A stretch of 64,000 bases of DNA from an uncultured Methanobacteriaceae archaeon (lineage in GTDB: Archaea; Methanobacteriota; Methanobacteria; Methanobacteriales; Methanobacteriaceae): positions 56,310 to 120,309 of the forward strand of contig CACZOU010000026.1 in NCBI GenBank assembly GCA_902782945.1, given 5' to 3'. The translations under genes and the position numbers were made by a program. The notes beneath the pieces were generated by a model. It had not been told where the DNA came from. It was given only the letters and a program-made list of their open reading frames with translations, and did no database searches. Shown here in pieces: positions 1-9,376 of the stretch (position 1 is the stretch's first letter; each line of letters begins with the position of its first letter).

Positions 1-2
1 GT

Positions 3-530
3 GCTAGTGGAGTAATCTATGGAATTAGATTACTAGAAGAATTAAAAAAGAAGGAAATTGAAACACATCTTGTGATATCCAACATGGCAAAGGACATCAT
101 AGAATATGAAACAGACTACTCCGTTAAGGATGTTGAATCTATAGCAAGCTTCTTTTATGATGAAGATGACCTTAGTGCTATAATTAATAGTGGTTCATTT
201 AAATTTGATGCTACTATAATCATACCAGCAAGTATGAAAACTGTATCAGCAATAAGTAATGGTTATGCAGATAATACTATAAATCGTGTTGCTGATGTAA
301 CACTAAAAGAAAGAAGAAAACTTATCATTGTACCTCGTGAAACTCCCTTACGTACTATACATCTAGAAAATATGGTGAATATTAGTAGAGAAGGTGGAAT
401 AATCCTACCACCTATGCCTGGATTCTATCATAAACCTAAAACAATTGATGACCAGATTGATTTTATTATAGGAAAAATTTTCGATATACTTGATATTAAT
501 AATAATCTATTTACAAAATGGAAACAATAA
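3..530 (+). CDS. ubiX: UbiX-family flavin prenyltransferase, 5' end outside window
   Basis: The reading frame is open from the first bases of the window and lacks its beginning. About 175 residues are visible. The start matches the tail of the UbiX glycine motif (ASGVIYG), and the C-terminal half has the family signature KLIIVPRETPLRTIHLENM followed by GGIILPPMPGFY. UbiX enzymes prenylate FMN from dimethylallyl phosphate to make the prenyl-FMN cofactor of UbiD-type decarboxylases; they are soluble flavoproteins of about 190 residues, so only some 15-20 residues are missing. The next gene, cbiT, begins 38 bp downstream, so the two may be co-transcribed. The family call is secure; which UbiD partner it serves cannot be seen here. 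Confidence 0.9.
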   Translation, partial: ASGVIYGIRLLEELKKKEIETHLVISNMAKDIIEYETDYSVKDVESIASFFYDEDDLSAIINSGSFKFDATIIIPASMKTVSAISNGYADNTINRVADVTLKERRKLIIVPRETPLRTIHLENMVNISREGGIILPPMPGFYHKPKTIDDQIDFIIGKIFDILDINNNLFTKWKQ

Positions 531-568
531 CTTAATAATAACATATAATAATTTTAGGAGAATTTTAA

Positions 569-1144
569 ATGTATTTCGAAATAACACCCGATGATGAATT
601 CATCAAAACAAAAAAAGTACCAGGACCTACAAAGGAAGAAATAAGAGCACTTGTTATTAGTAAAGTACGATTAACCGATGAAGATGTTGTAGTTGATGTT
701 GGATGTGGTACCGGCGGATTAACCCTAGAATTTGCAAAACGTGCCAAAAAAGTATACAGTATCGACATGAATCCTGATGCAATAGAAACTACCAGAAAAA
801 ATCTTGAGAAATTCGGACTTCAAAACAAAGTTGAATTAATAGAAGATGAAGGTCTAAAAGCATTAGATAATATAGAAGACTTTACTAAATTAATGATAGG
901 GGGAAGTGGAGGTAATCTTCAGAACATTATCGAAACAGGATATCTTAAACTACCAATTGGTGGACGTATTATTATTACTTCAATAGTTCTAGAAACAGCA
1001 ACTGACAGTGTTCACATGCTAAAAGAATTAGGTGCAAAGCCAGAGGTTGTTAACATAACAGTATCTCGAGGTCACCTATTAGACCGTGGAGTTATGATGA
1101 AAGCATTAAATCCAATAACTATTGTAAGTGCTAAAAAAATATAA
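569..1144 (+). CDS. cbiT: Cobalt-precorrin C15-methyltransferase (decarboxylating) CbiT
   Basis: A 191-residue class I SAM-dependent methyltransferase. The SAM-binding glycine motif VDVGCGTGG lies at about residues 42-50, the acidic end of strand 2 is SIDMNP near 74-79, and the N-terminus (TPDDEFIKTKKVPGPTKEE) is characteristic of CbiT. The enzyme methylates C15 and decarboxylates the acetate side chain at C12 in anaerobic cobamide synthesis, which methanogens need for corrinoid methyltransferases. A good ribosome binding site (AGGAG) precedes the ATG. Another cobamide gene, cbiL, is near 51 kb, so the pathway is scattered. The length equals the family norm and nothing is missing. Confidence 0.93.
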   Translation: MYFEITPDDEFIKTKKVPGPTKEEIRALVISKVRLTDEDVVVDVGCGTGGLTLEFAKRAKKVYSIDMNPDAIETTRKNLEKFGLQNKVELIEDEGLKALDNIEDFTKLMIGGSGGNLQNIIETGYLKLPIGGRIIITSIVLETATDSVHMLKELGAKPEVVNITVSRGHLLDRGVMMKALNPITIVSAKKI

Positions 1145-1171
1145 AACAACCAATTAAATTTTCTTTTTAAA

Positions 1172-1180
1172 TTTTTTTTT
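1172..1180 (+). terminator. Oligo-T tract after cbiT
   Basis: A run of nine T lies about 30 bp after the cbiT stop, in a T-rich stretch. Archaeal RNA polymerase terminates at such tracts without a hairpin. The assignment is by position and composition only. Confidence 0.4.
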
Positions 1181-1219
1181 CAACACCAAATTAAACTTGT
1201 TTTACTAAAATAATTATAG

Positions 1220-2587
1220 GTGATACATATTTACGATAAAATACTAGATACAATCAAACCAACTGCTACTGAAAGAAAAAAGATAATAGATTTCTCGGAT
1301 AAGCTTATAAACATAATACTAGAATATGCTAATAGTAAAGGCGTAGATATTGATTGTAGACTTGTAGGTTCTATGGCTAAGAAAACATCACTTAAAAACA
1401 AAGCAGATATTGACATATTCATGACTTTTCCACTTAGTTACTCGGATGATGAGCTTAAAGAATATGGCCTTGAATTCGGACAGTATTGTATTAACAAGGT
1501 TCATGGTAAATCTGAGAAGAGATATGCATCACACCCTTATATCACAGGATTAATAGACGGCTATGAGATAGATTTTGTACCTTGCTATCATATAAAAGAT
1601 GCAAGTCAACTAAAATCTGCTGTAGACCGTACCATACTACACACAGATTATGTTCAAAAACATCTTACAGACAAAGAAGCTGATGAAGTATTATTACTTA
1701 AGAAATTCATGACGTCAATAAACACGTATGGAGCAAACTATAAGGTAAGCGGATTTTCTGGTTATCTCTGTGAAATATTAATACTAAAATATCATTCATT
1801 TATCAATGTAATAAAGGAAGCTGCTAATAATTGGCATATGAAATTTCATATTGATATTGAAGATTATGGTACCTGTGATAACTATAAAGACCCCTTAATA
1901 GCAATTGATCCAGTAGATGCAAATAGAAATGTGGCTGCTGCACTATCTATGCAAAAATTATCAGAATTTATTGTAGCAGCACGTAATTACCTGGCTAATC
2001 CAAGTATAGAGTACTTCCAGGATAGAACCATATGCACATCAGACAAGGATTTAATAAACATATTCAATACTAGAGGTACACATTGCTATGTTTTATCATT
2101 TAATGTGCCCGACCTACCAACAGATGTTATTTATCCACAGGTAAATAAGACTATGAACTCATTGGAAAAGGTCTCAAAGATGTATGATTTCAGATTACTA
2201 GAAAAAGGATATTATATCACAAAAGATAATACGGCAAATATCATCCTAGAATATGATGTTGATACTCTAAGCAATGTTAAGATACATCATGGTCCACTAA
2301 TCCAGGATGAGAAAAATAGTAATAGCTTTAAAAAGAAATATCCAGAAGCATATATTCATAACAATAAATGGATAGTATTAAGTAACCGTAAATATGTTAA
2401 CGTGGATGATATGATACATGATATACTAAAAGAAGAGAACATGAGTATATTAAAACTTGGAAAAAATATAAAAAAGGAAATACTGGATAACTACCAGTTA
2501 ATGAAAATTAACGAATTCATAGAAAAACAGGATGATATGTCAGAGTTATACCTGTATTTACATCCAAATTATCTATTAGAACGTTAA
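1220..2587 (+). CDS. cca: Archaeal (class I) CCA-adding tRNA nucleotidyltransferase
   Basis: A 455-residue archaeal CCA-adding enzyme that builds or repairs the 3' CCA of tRNAs from CTP and ATP without a template. The nucleotidyltransferase core has the helix-turn GSMAKKTSL at about 50-58, metal-binding aspartates in KADIDIF (D63, D65) and a third in YEIDFVPCY (D118). It also has the family block SAVDRT and the middle-domain motif YKVSGFSGYLCE. Length is normal. The tRNA-Glu gene at 50.8 kb has no encoded CCA and needs this enzyme. The start is doubtful: the GTG at 1220 lies inside AGGTGA (1218-1223), which looks like the ribosome binding site. The next in-frame candidate is ATT at 1229, six bases after AGGTG. 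Confidence 0.93.
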   Translation: MIHIYDKILDTIKPTATERKKIIDFSDKLINIILEYANSKGVDIDCRLVGSMAKKTSLKNKADIDIFMTFPLSYSDDELKEYGLEFGQYCINKVHGKSEKRYASHPYITGLIDGYEIDFVPCYHIKDASQLKSAVDRTILHTDYVQKHLTDKEADEVLLLKKFMTSINTYGANYKVSGFSGYLCEILILKYHSFINVIKEAANNWHMKFHIDIEDYGTCDNYKDPLIAIDPVDANRNVAAALSMQKLSEFIVAARNYLANPSIEYFQDRTICTSDKDLINIFNTRGTHCYVLSFNVPDLPTDVIYPQVNKTMNSLEKVSKMYDFRLLEKGYYITKDNTANIILEYDVDTLSNVKIHHGPLIQDEKNSNSFKKKYPEAYIHNNKWIVLSNRKYVNVDDMIHDILKEENMSILKLGKNIKKEILDNYQLMKINEFIEKQDDMSELYLYLHPNYLLER

Positions 2588-2594
2588 TTCCATT

Positions 2595-3566
2595 TTATTT
2601 ACGGTCATATACAAATTGAGGTACTGCATCATCAAATGGGTCAAAAGTTTCAATATTTTTAATAAGTGTTGATTTCATACTTACTTTAGAGTGTAATGTG
2701 GATGGAAGACGTAATATACGTTTTAAGTCAATGGAAACTTTTGTATCTGTAATACCCATATTTACACGGGCAACAGCACTTATTAACCTTTTATATCTTA
2801 TAGGACCAATGTTAGCCCTAAATAATCCCCATGAATCTTCTTCAAGGAAATGTCTTTCCTTTAATACATCACGCAATAGTTTTTTATTTACATTATCTAG
2901 TTCTGAATCCTTTGTAAGATGAAGTATTGTGTATTTTGCCCATCTTGTGAAATTATATGGATAACCATAAGGTATGATGAAATGCTGTAAGTTATTAAAT
3001 CCAAGATTATTTGTTAAATCTGGCTCTTTTGCACCTATAACATACTGTACAATTTGTCCTCTAAGGTCACTGGAAGCATCCATCACTTCCTCATCAAGCA
3101 CTCTCACGTGATATCCTCTTCCAGAGTACACCATGTTAATATTATTAAGCCCGAAATCATCATTAAGAACATCTTTTATCATTAAAACAATGTCTTTTGC
3201 TTGATTTAAGCATTTATCACATACTTCTCCTTCTTTACAGTCACATGTTCTTATTGGTATATCCTTTGCATCTACATCAAAGACTAGTTCTGATTGTTGC
3301 CATCCTTTTCTCTGTTTTGGTTTTTCATAAAAAGCAACAGAACAATATGCTGCAAATGGTTGTTTTACTTTAATAAAACGTTTTAATCTTAGAGCATCTG
3401 GAAATGTTTTATATCTATCATTTGGTCCTTGACCATAATGATCAAATCCAAATTCTCTACTTGTTATTGAATCAATTATAAAGTCTGGAACATCTTTAAC
3501 ATTCCATTCCTCTTTATAGAATATTCTACGTTCATATTTTGATGCAGGTTTAAGTTCAATTTCCAT
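2595..3566 (-). CDS. priS: DNA primase small (catalytic) subunit PriS
   Basis: A 323-residue archaeo-eukaryotic primase catalytic subunit. The metal-binding motif LVFDVDAKD gives aspartates at 97 and 99. A zinc knuckle follows (C108, C110, C116, C119 in [13 protein letters not shown]), then the nucleotide-binding motif [10 protein letters not shown] near 147-156. It makes RNA or DNA primers at the replication fork together with PriL. The ATG follows AGGTGA at good spacing. It lies directly downstream of priL with a 6-bp gap, so the two subunits are translated from one minus-strand operon. It converges on the CCA-adding enzyme gene with only 7 bp between stops. Confidence 0.95.
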   Translation of the reverse strand: MEIELKPASKYERRIFYKEEWNVKDVPDFIIDSITSREFGFDHYGQGPNDRYKTFPDALRLKRFIKVKQPFAAYCSVAFYEKPKQRKGWQQSELVFDVDAKDIPIRTCDCKEGEVCDKCLNQAKDIVLMIKDVLNDDFGLNNINMVYSGRGYHVRVLDEEVMDASSDLRGQIVQYVIGAKEPDLTNNLGFNNLQHFIIPYGYPYNFTRWAKYTILHLTKDSELDNVNKKLLRDVLKERHFLEEDSWGLFRANIGPIRYKRLISAVARVNMGITDTKVSIDLKRILRLPSTLHSKVSMKSTLIKNIETFDPFDDAVPQFVYDRK

Positions 3567-3572
3567 TATTAT

Positions 3573-4916
3573 TCACCTGCCTTTGTTATTTTTATTATCT
3601 CGTTTCATTAGTTTTCGTTTACGATTATAATATGTGAGAGGATTTCCTATTTTTTTACAGTCTATATTAGGCGTACATAAGCTTGGCATGTGTAATTTTA
3701 TTTTTTCACAACTCATAGGAGTATACCATTGTGTTTCTCCCTCACTCTCTAATTTTAATTCTTCATGCATTCCAAAGCCTAATTTAGAGTTAATATTAAT
3801 CTTTTCTTGAGGCTGGTCTTTAAATAATGGTGGACTGCAAGCTTCTGCAGCATCATAAATCATAGGAATTACTTCATTATGTGTTATTTCTAGTGACGGA
3901 TCTACATCAGATACTTTAACCGTGCCTTCCTGTGAGAATATTCCTGGATATAATCTTGCATATGAAATGAATGGTGTGAGAAATAGTACTATTGCATCAT
4001 TACGTCCACCACTTTTTATTCCACGCATACATTTACGTACACATGGTGGAAATGCTTCCATTTCATATGTTACTGGCTGATTATCTGCGAAGATTGAACC
4101 TGCTTTACCACCGTATCTTGCTTCCTGTGCTTTAAGTTGAATTTCTTTAAGGCTCTGTGATATGTCCTGCATTAATGGATTTGGTTCAACCATCCTTTTT
4201 GACATTTCAGATACTGTTTTAATGTAGTTTTTTGTATGTAACATTATTAAGCTTTTCAGTAGTCGTGATTTAAGTTCTACTCCACATGTTACTTCATACA
4301 TTGTACGTGGGTCTCTATGTTCTATTAGGTTTCCATATTCTTCCATGAAGTCCTCGTATTCTATTATTACTCTACCATTAACTAATAATAGTTTATTAAG
4401 ATCTAATTCTCCTTGTTCTAGTACTTCTTTTAGATTTACCCAGTATGTGTTGTTTGTATCTATTAGTTGGTTTAATGTTTTTCTCAGGAAGCTTTCCTGG
4501 AAGTCGTTAGGTTCTATCTTTATTTTTTCTAGTCTTTGATTGATAAGTTCTTTTTCCATGTCTATTACTTGTTTTGTCTCATGACTATCCGGACCGTATC
4601 CTATTGCTACTGCTTGACATAAAAGATAAAATGATACTACATCATATTCATAGATATCCGGATTAAAAAGGTATTCGTATCTTTTTTCATCAAATTTATC
4701 TGTTTTCCTGTAAAGATACCATTCATATTTACGTATTGCTAGTTGTTTTATTGTTTCTGGTATTTTTGCAGAACGGTCTAATATTTGTCCATGTGTGTGA
4801 TTGATGATATTTATTAAATTAGCCTCTTGAGTGTCTAGTTTATCAATTTGTCCTAGTTTACTTACAATTTCTTTAGCATCACTGCTAAATGGATTTATAA
4901 ATGAAGTCTTTATCAT
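3573..4916 (-). CDS. priL: DNA primase large subunit PriL (Fe-S)
   Basis: A 447-residue primase regulatory subunit. The C-terminal domain carries the four cysteines that bind a [4Fe-4S] cluster in this family: one in FPPCVRKC, one in YTPMSCEK and two in SLCTPNIDC, followed by the typical NPLTYY. PriL helps primer initiation and length control and binds PriS, which lies just downstream. The N-terminal helical domain is less conserved, as is usual. No Shine-Dalgarno sequence precedes the ATG. A TATA-like TATATAA lies about 40 bp upstream, so the mRNA may have a very short leader. There is no sign of damage. Confidence 0.93.
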   Translation of the reverse strand: MIKTSFINPFSSDAKEIVSKLGQIDKLDTQEANLINIINHTHGQILDRSAKIPETIKQLAIRKYEWYLYRKTDKFDEKRYEYLFNPDIYEYDVVSFYLLCQAVAIGYGPDSHETKQVIDMEKELINQRLEKIKIEPNDFQESFLRKTLNQLIDTNNTYWVNLKEVLEQGELDLNKLLLVNGRVIIEYEDFMEEYGNLIEHRDPRTMYEVTCGVELKSRLLKSLIMLHTKNYIKTVSEMSKRMVEPNPLMQDISQSLKEIQLKAQEARYGGKAGSIFADNQPVTYEMEAFPPCVRKCMRGIKSGGRNDAIVLFLTPFISYARLYPGIFSQEGTVKVSDVDPSLEITHNEVIPMIYDAAEACSPPLFKDQPQEKININSKLGFGMHEELKLESEGETQWYTPMSCEKIKLHMPSLCTPNIDCKKIGNPLTYYNRKRKLMKRDNKNNKGR

Positions 4917-5231
4917 GATAATATAATATCTATAATCTATTGTAGTAATAATTATATACTGATTTTTTCACTTTAGGTGTTAAAAGTATTATCTAGTAAA
5001 ATAAATAAATGATTAAAAACATATATAAATATTAATAATATCTTATTATCCTTAATTGGAATTAATTATATTTACTCTAAATAAAGAAATTAGATTAAAT
5101 TAAAGAATAAGAGAAGAATAACGAGTTTATATAATAATTATACTTAAAAATTGATTATTGATTATTTTATTATAGAAATTACACATTATATTTAATAATA
5201 ATGTAAAATGAAGTATGGAGAATTAAAAAAA
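4917..5231. other. Intergenic region between divergent priL and metG
   Basis: About 315 bp of extremely AT-rich sequence between divergently transcribed genes. It must hold promoters for both sides. I see a TATA-like TATATAA on the minus-strand side near 4956-4962, but no open frame, RNA gene or clear repeat. Confidence 0.5.
4956..4962 (-). promoter_or_regulatory. Possible TATA box for the priL-priS operon
   Basis: Read on the minus strand, TATATAA lies about 40 bp upstream of the priL ATG. Archaeal TATA boxes sit about 25 bp before the transcript start, which would give a leader of roughly 15 nt and fits the lack of a ribosome binding site. In such AT-rich DNA this is weak evidence. Confidence 0.3.
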
Positions 5232-7274
5232 ATGAGTAAATTATTTATATCATGTGCATTACCATATGCAAATGGTCCTTGTCACTTAGGACATCTACGT
5301 TCTACCTATATTCCAGCAGACATCTATGCTAGATTTAATAGAATGAATGGCGTAGATACTGTAATGGTATGTTCTAGTGATGAACATGGGACACCTATTG
5401 CGGTAAGGGCTGAACAGGAAAATAAAGATCCTATAGATATAGCAACTTATTATCATAAAGTAATAGAAGATGACCTTAAAGCATGTAATATTTCACTCGA
5501 TAGCTTTAGAAGAACTACCGATGAATTACATTATGAAATGGCACAAGACTTCTTCAAAACATTATATGATAAAGGATACATTTATGAAAAGAAGATTGAC
5601 CAGTTATATTGTGATACATGTCAACGTAGTCTACCTGATAGATATGTTGAGGGAATATGTCCATATTGTGATAGTGAAGCAAGAGGAGATCAATGTGAAG
5701 TATGTGGACGTCATTTAAATCCTACAGAACTTAAAGAGCCTCATTGTTTAATATGTGATGGAACACCACATGTTCAACAATCAGAACAGTATTACTTTAA
5801 ATTACATGAATTTGAAGAACCTCTCCGTGAATGGATATCTAACAATGACCATTTATCTTCTAATATTAAAAATTTTGCAAAAGAATGGATAAAAGATGGT
5901 TTAAAGGATTGGGTTATGACCCGTGATATGAATTGGGGAATTCCTGTACCTCTTGAAGGAGCAGAAGGTAAAGTATTATATGTATGGGCAGAAGCATTCG
6001 TAGGTTATCAATCATCAGCAGGTGCATGGGCAAAAGAACATGGACTGGATTGGAAGGAATACTGGGATGATAAAACTGTACACTTCATAGGAAAAGATAT
6101 TATATATCATCATACCATTTTCTGGCCAAGTATGTTAATGGGACATGACTGGAAACTACCATACTCAGTAGTAGGTGGAGGATACCTTTCACTTGAAGGA
6201 CAGAAAATGTCAACAAGTCGAGGATGGGTTATCTGGGTAAAAGATTTCCTAGAAAAATTTGATAGTGATTTACTCAGATATTACATGGTAATTAATGCAC
6301 CCTTAAGCAAAGACACTGATTTCTCATGGGATGACTTCCAGAGAAGAATAAATAATGAATTAACAGACAATCTTGGTAACTTCATACACAGGACATTTAC
6401 ATTTACAAACAAATTCTTTGATGGTAAAATACCAGAACCTGGTAGATATGATGAAATAGACAAAGAATTTGAAGCAAAAATCAAAGCATTACCTGATACT
6501 GTAGCTGAAAAGATTGAAGAATTTGAATTCCGTGATGGATTACTGGAAATCATGACATTAACCAAAGAAGCAAATAAATACTTCAATGATAAAAAACCAT
6601 GGAAAGGAGTTAAAGAAGATATAGAAAGTGCAAAAACATGCTTATATCTTTCCAACCAATTAGTACATGAATTAGCAGTAATATTAACCCCATACATACC
6701 TGAAAGTGCACAGAAAATAAGAGAAGTTCTAAGTATGCCTGTTGAGAATGTCAAGGGATTCACAGAATTTGATGAAAGAGAACCATTAGTAAAATGGGAT
6801 GAATCAAAAGAATTCCTAGAACCAGGACATGAAATTAAAAAATCAAAACCTTTATTTAAGAAAATAGAGGATAAAGTAATAAAAGAAGAGAAAGACAAAT
6901 TATATGCACTAGAACAGGCAGAAGAAGAAAAAGAAAAAGATAAGAAAGAGGAAAAAAATATGAGCGAACAAATATCAATAGATGAATTCGGAAAGGTACA
7001 ATTAGTAGTAGGACAGGTAAAGGAAGCAGAAAGAATTGAAGGATCAGACAACCTATTAAAACTACAAGTAGACCTTGGAGATGAAATAAGACAAATTGTA
7101 GCAGGTCTTGCAAAGAAATATGCACCTGATGAAATAATTGACAGAAAAGTAATAGTAGTTGCAAACCTTAAACCAGCAAAACTATTCGGAGTACAATCCA
7201 ATGGTATGTTACTAGCAACTGATAGCATGGAACTTTTAACAACAGAAGGAAATGTTGGTGAATATATAAAATGA
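5232..7274 (+). CDS. metG: Methionyl-tRNA synthetase with C-terminal tRNA-binding domain
   Basis: A 680-residue class I synthetase that charges tRNA-Met. The HIGH-type motif is in LPYANGPCHLGHLRS near the N-terminus. Paired CxxC zinc knuckles (CDTC, CPYC, CEVC, CLIC) lie at about 130-180 and the KMSKS motif is QKMSTSRG near residue 324. After a lysine/glutamate-rich linker (about 540-575), the last 105 residues form an EMAPII/Trbp111-like OB-fold tRNA-binding domain, fused here although separate in some archaea. I chose the ATG at 5232 because GGAG (5217-5220) lies at the right distance; the earlier in-frame ATG at 5208 would place this site inside the gene. It overlaps the next gene by 4 bp (ATGA). 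Confidence 0.95.
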   Translation: MSKLFISCALPYANGPCHLGHLRSTYIPADIYARFNRMNGVDTVMVCSSDEHGTPIAVRAEQENKDPIDIATYYHKVIEDDLKACNISLDSFRRTTDELHYEMAQDFFKTLYDKGYIYEKKIDQLYCDTCQRSLPDRYVEGICPYCDSEARGDQCEVCGRHLNPTELKEPHCLICDGTPHVQQSEQYYFKLHEFEEPLREWISNNDHLSSNIKNFAKEWIKDGLKDWVMTRDMNWGIPVPLEGAEGKVLYVWAEAFVGYQSSAGAWAKEHGLDWKEYWDDKTVHFIGKDIIYHHTIFWPSMLMGHDWKLPYSVVGGGYLSLEGQKMSTSRGWVIWVKDFLEKFDSDLLRYYMVINAPLSKDTDFSWDDFQRRINNELTDNLGNFIHRTFTFTNKFFDGKIPEPGRYDEIDKEFEAKIKALPDTVAEKIEEFEFRDGLLEIMTLTKEANKYFNDKKPWKGVKEDIESAKTCLYLSNQLVHELAVILTPYIPESAQKIREVLSMPVENVKGFTEFDEREPLVKWDESKEFLEPGHEIKKSKPLFKKIEDKVIKEEKDKLYALEQAEEEKEKDKKEEKNMSEQISIDEFGKVQLVVGQVKEAERIEGSDNLLKLQVDLGDEIRQIVAGLAKKYAPDEIIDRKVIVVANLKPAKLFGVQSNGMLLATDSMELLTTEGNVGEYIK

Positions 7275-8875
7275 GCGAACTCTTAGTGACACAGAGTGAG
7301 AAGTTTCTTAAAGAGATACAGCATAAACCCATAATAGCTGAATCCATTGAAGATTTTGATAGCTTTATAGAAATATACAGCTATCTTAAGAATAATCTTA
7401 ACAAATTACAAGATCTTCGAAATAAAATGGAAATCAGAGGGTTTACTTCTCCTTATAGTGCTTTGAAAAGATATGGAAAAGGTAATAGTAATCAAGAAAT
7501 TATTCCTGATGACGTCTATGACCAGTCAAGGCATGCTCAATATTTCCGTATTAAAGCATCAAATAAGAAGAATATTCTCGACCAGGTAAAATCTGCTATT
7601 GCATCACATAAGATAGCAATAGGTCACTTAGAAGAATACGCTGAAATCACATGTAAACAATGTGGACAGGAATATAAGACAAATACTCTTGAAAGTATTT
7701 TGAATTATGATGAAAACTTTGAAGTAACAAACTATGAATGTACATGTGGTTCACATGAATTCATATTTAATCCTAATAGTAATGGAATTTACCGTTTAGA
7801 TATGATTAAATATCTTCCATTAGGCGGAGAATATCTTCTTAAACGATCACAGTTAAATAATTACAGCCTCGAGGCATACCGTAAAATAATTAAGGTTATG
7901 AAACAGGAAAAACGGGGACGTGTAAAAAGTATAACTGTAATTGCTAAAATAAAAGATGAAAGAACTGGTAAATGGAAAAGTAAAAAAATGAACATTGACT
8001 ATGCTGACGAATCTAACTATGAGTTAGAACTTCGTAAAAGATATGGTCCAAATGTACGCATAGAATTACTTCAATTCCACTATAAAAAGCCATCATTAAT
8101 AAATGATAAATATGTGCAAAATGCTCTTGCTATAGCATATCTACAATATTCAGAAAATATAGTAAATAAAAAACTTGATGATATTATTCCAAAACATATC
8201 CATAATATGGACAAAATAAAAACATATGACCGATTAGTTGAAGAAGCCCGTAAGGATGCTAATAGATTAGCACGTGGCGCTGAAGAACGTATGGATTTAG
8301 AGGAAGATTTAAAATACATTAAACTCAAAAAAGCTAATCTCATTAATGAAAATCATGAATTAGATCGTGAATTAAAATCAGATCTTAACAGACAGTCTGA
8401 AATAAAAAGACATTATTATATTGAGACACCACACACTCTTATTAGATGGGATATTTTTAAATATTATCTAACAACATCCGAAAATAGAAGGAATAATTAT
8501 TCAGGACCATTCCCTAATCTTAGACCTACCCTTGATTATAATCAAATGAAAGTATTTGATGATGAATTTCCAAGAGACGTCGTTCAAATATTACAGGACG
8601 ATGGTGAAAATATAGATGTTATTCCAAACATGAGGGATGTTATCCAATATAATTCTGAATTAGAAACTAAACGTAAAAATTTACATTTAAAATCAAATCA
8701 TGCAGCTTATGGTGCTGTTGCTTTAAACAGTAAAACAACGTTATCACTAAATAGAGCTGCTGATTTACTATATGTTGATAAAAAAGAAGCTACTGATGCT
8801 AAAAAAACACTTCAAAAAATTGAAAAACCATCAACTAAGAAAGCTAAAAAATTCTTAGATATAATTAATAAGTAA
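7271..8875 (+). CDS. Conserved archaeal protein of unknown function, DUF530-like
   Basis: A 534-residue soluble protein that I cannot assign to a reaction. A zinc-ribbon-like segment with two CxxC pairs (CKQCGQ near 125, CTCGS near 157) is followed by a basic region. A charged helical segment rich in arginine, lysine and glutamate (about 310-380) probably forms a coiled coil. There is no signal peptide or membrane segment. Its start overlaps the metG stop by 4 bp, so translation is coupled. From memory, methanobacterial genomes have a DUF530 protein beside metG, and the length and zinc-binding look agree, but this needs a profile search. Coupling to metG suggests a role near translation; that is inference only. 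Confidence 0.6.
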   Translation: MSELLVTQSEKFLKEIQHKPIIAESIEDFDSFIEIYSYLKNNLNKLQDLRNKMEIRGFTSPYSALKRYGKGNSNQEIIPDDVYDQSRHAQYFRIKASNKKNILDQVKSAIASHKIAIGHLEEYAEITCKQCGQEYKTNTLESILNYDENFEVTNYECTCGSHEFIFNPNSNGIYRLDMIKYLPLGGEYLLKRSQLNNYSLEAYRKIIKVMKQEKRGRVKSITVIAKIKDERTGKWKSKKMNIDYADESNYELELRKRYGPNVRIELLQFHYKKPSLINDKYVQNALAIAYLQYSENIVNKKLDDIIPKHIHNMDKIKTYDRLVEEARKDANRLARGAEERMDLEEDLKYIKLKKANLINENHELDRELKSDLNRQSEIKRHYYIETPHTLIRWDIFKYYLTTSENRRNNYSGPFPNLRPTLDYNQMKVFDDEFPRDVVQILQDDGENIDVIPNMRDVIQYNSELETKRKNLHLKSNHAAYGAVALNSKTTLSLNRAADLLYVDKKEATDAKKTLQKIEKPSTKKAKKFLDIINK

Positions 8876-8887
8876 TGGTGAAGTATT

Positions 8888-9373
8888 ATGAGTTCTAAAG
8901 TACATGTAGATAAACCATTGTCATCAAGATTAATTATTGAATTATTAAATGACAATCCCGATCTAGAAGAAATAGAATGCCCTCAAAGTTTATATGATAG
9001 AACCTCCGAAACATATATTGACGCATTAAACGAATTAGAGATAACAATATCCGTTATCGAAAACAGAGGAAGACCAAAAAAGTATGATGACTCTTTAAAA
9101 GAAAAAATAGATGAATTATTAGACTCAGGTCTTAATCCTAAAGCAATAGCAAACCGTTTACATATCAATGTTAAAACTGTTTATTATCTTAAAAATAAAA
9201 AACTTAAACAAGGCCCTAAATCAAAGTATTCTGATGAAACAAAAAAAGAAATAATTAAAATGAAAAATGAGGGAACTTCTGTAAAAAACATATCCTCAGC
9301 TCTAGATATACCTGTTAGAACTGTTTATTACATACTAGAACAGAATAAAAAAAATAAACAAGAAGGAGTGTAA
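8888..9373 (+). CDS. Small protein with two tandem helix-turn-helix motifs
   Basis: A 161-residue basic protein. The C-terminal two thirds hold two similar units of about 42 residues: GRPKKYDDSLKEKIDELLDS... and GPKSKYSDETKKEIIKMKNE.... Each has a K-Y-(D/S)-D lead, a helix and a resolvase-type HTH ending in (K/R)TVYYL/I. It is probably a DNA-binding protein; the duplicated HTH suggests contact with a repeated or palindromic site. The N-terminal 60 residues are acidic and may bind a partner. GGTGA precedes the ATG by a normal distance. It lies 12 bp after the DUF530-like gene and 3 bp before the GT4 gene, so it belongs to the metG operon. No catalytic residues of a recombinase are present. Confidence 0.65.
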   Translation: MSSKVHVDKPLSSRLIIELLNDNPDLEEIECPQSLYDRTSETYIDALNELEITISVIENRGRPKKYDDSLKEKIDELLDSGLNPKAIANRLHINVKTVYYLKNKKLKQGPKSKYSDETKKEIIKMKNEGTSVKNISSALDIPVRTVYYILEQNKKNKQEGV

Positions 9374-9376
9374 TTA

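Noticed and set aside
6281..7228. Long open frame on the minus strand (315 codons)
   Set aside because: It is antisense to metG, rich in serine and phenylalanine, without a ribosome binding site, and arises from the A-rich codon choice of the real gene.
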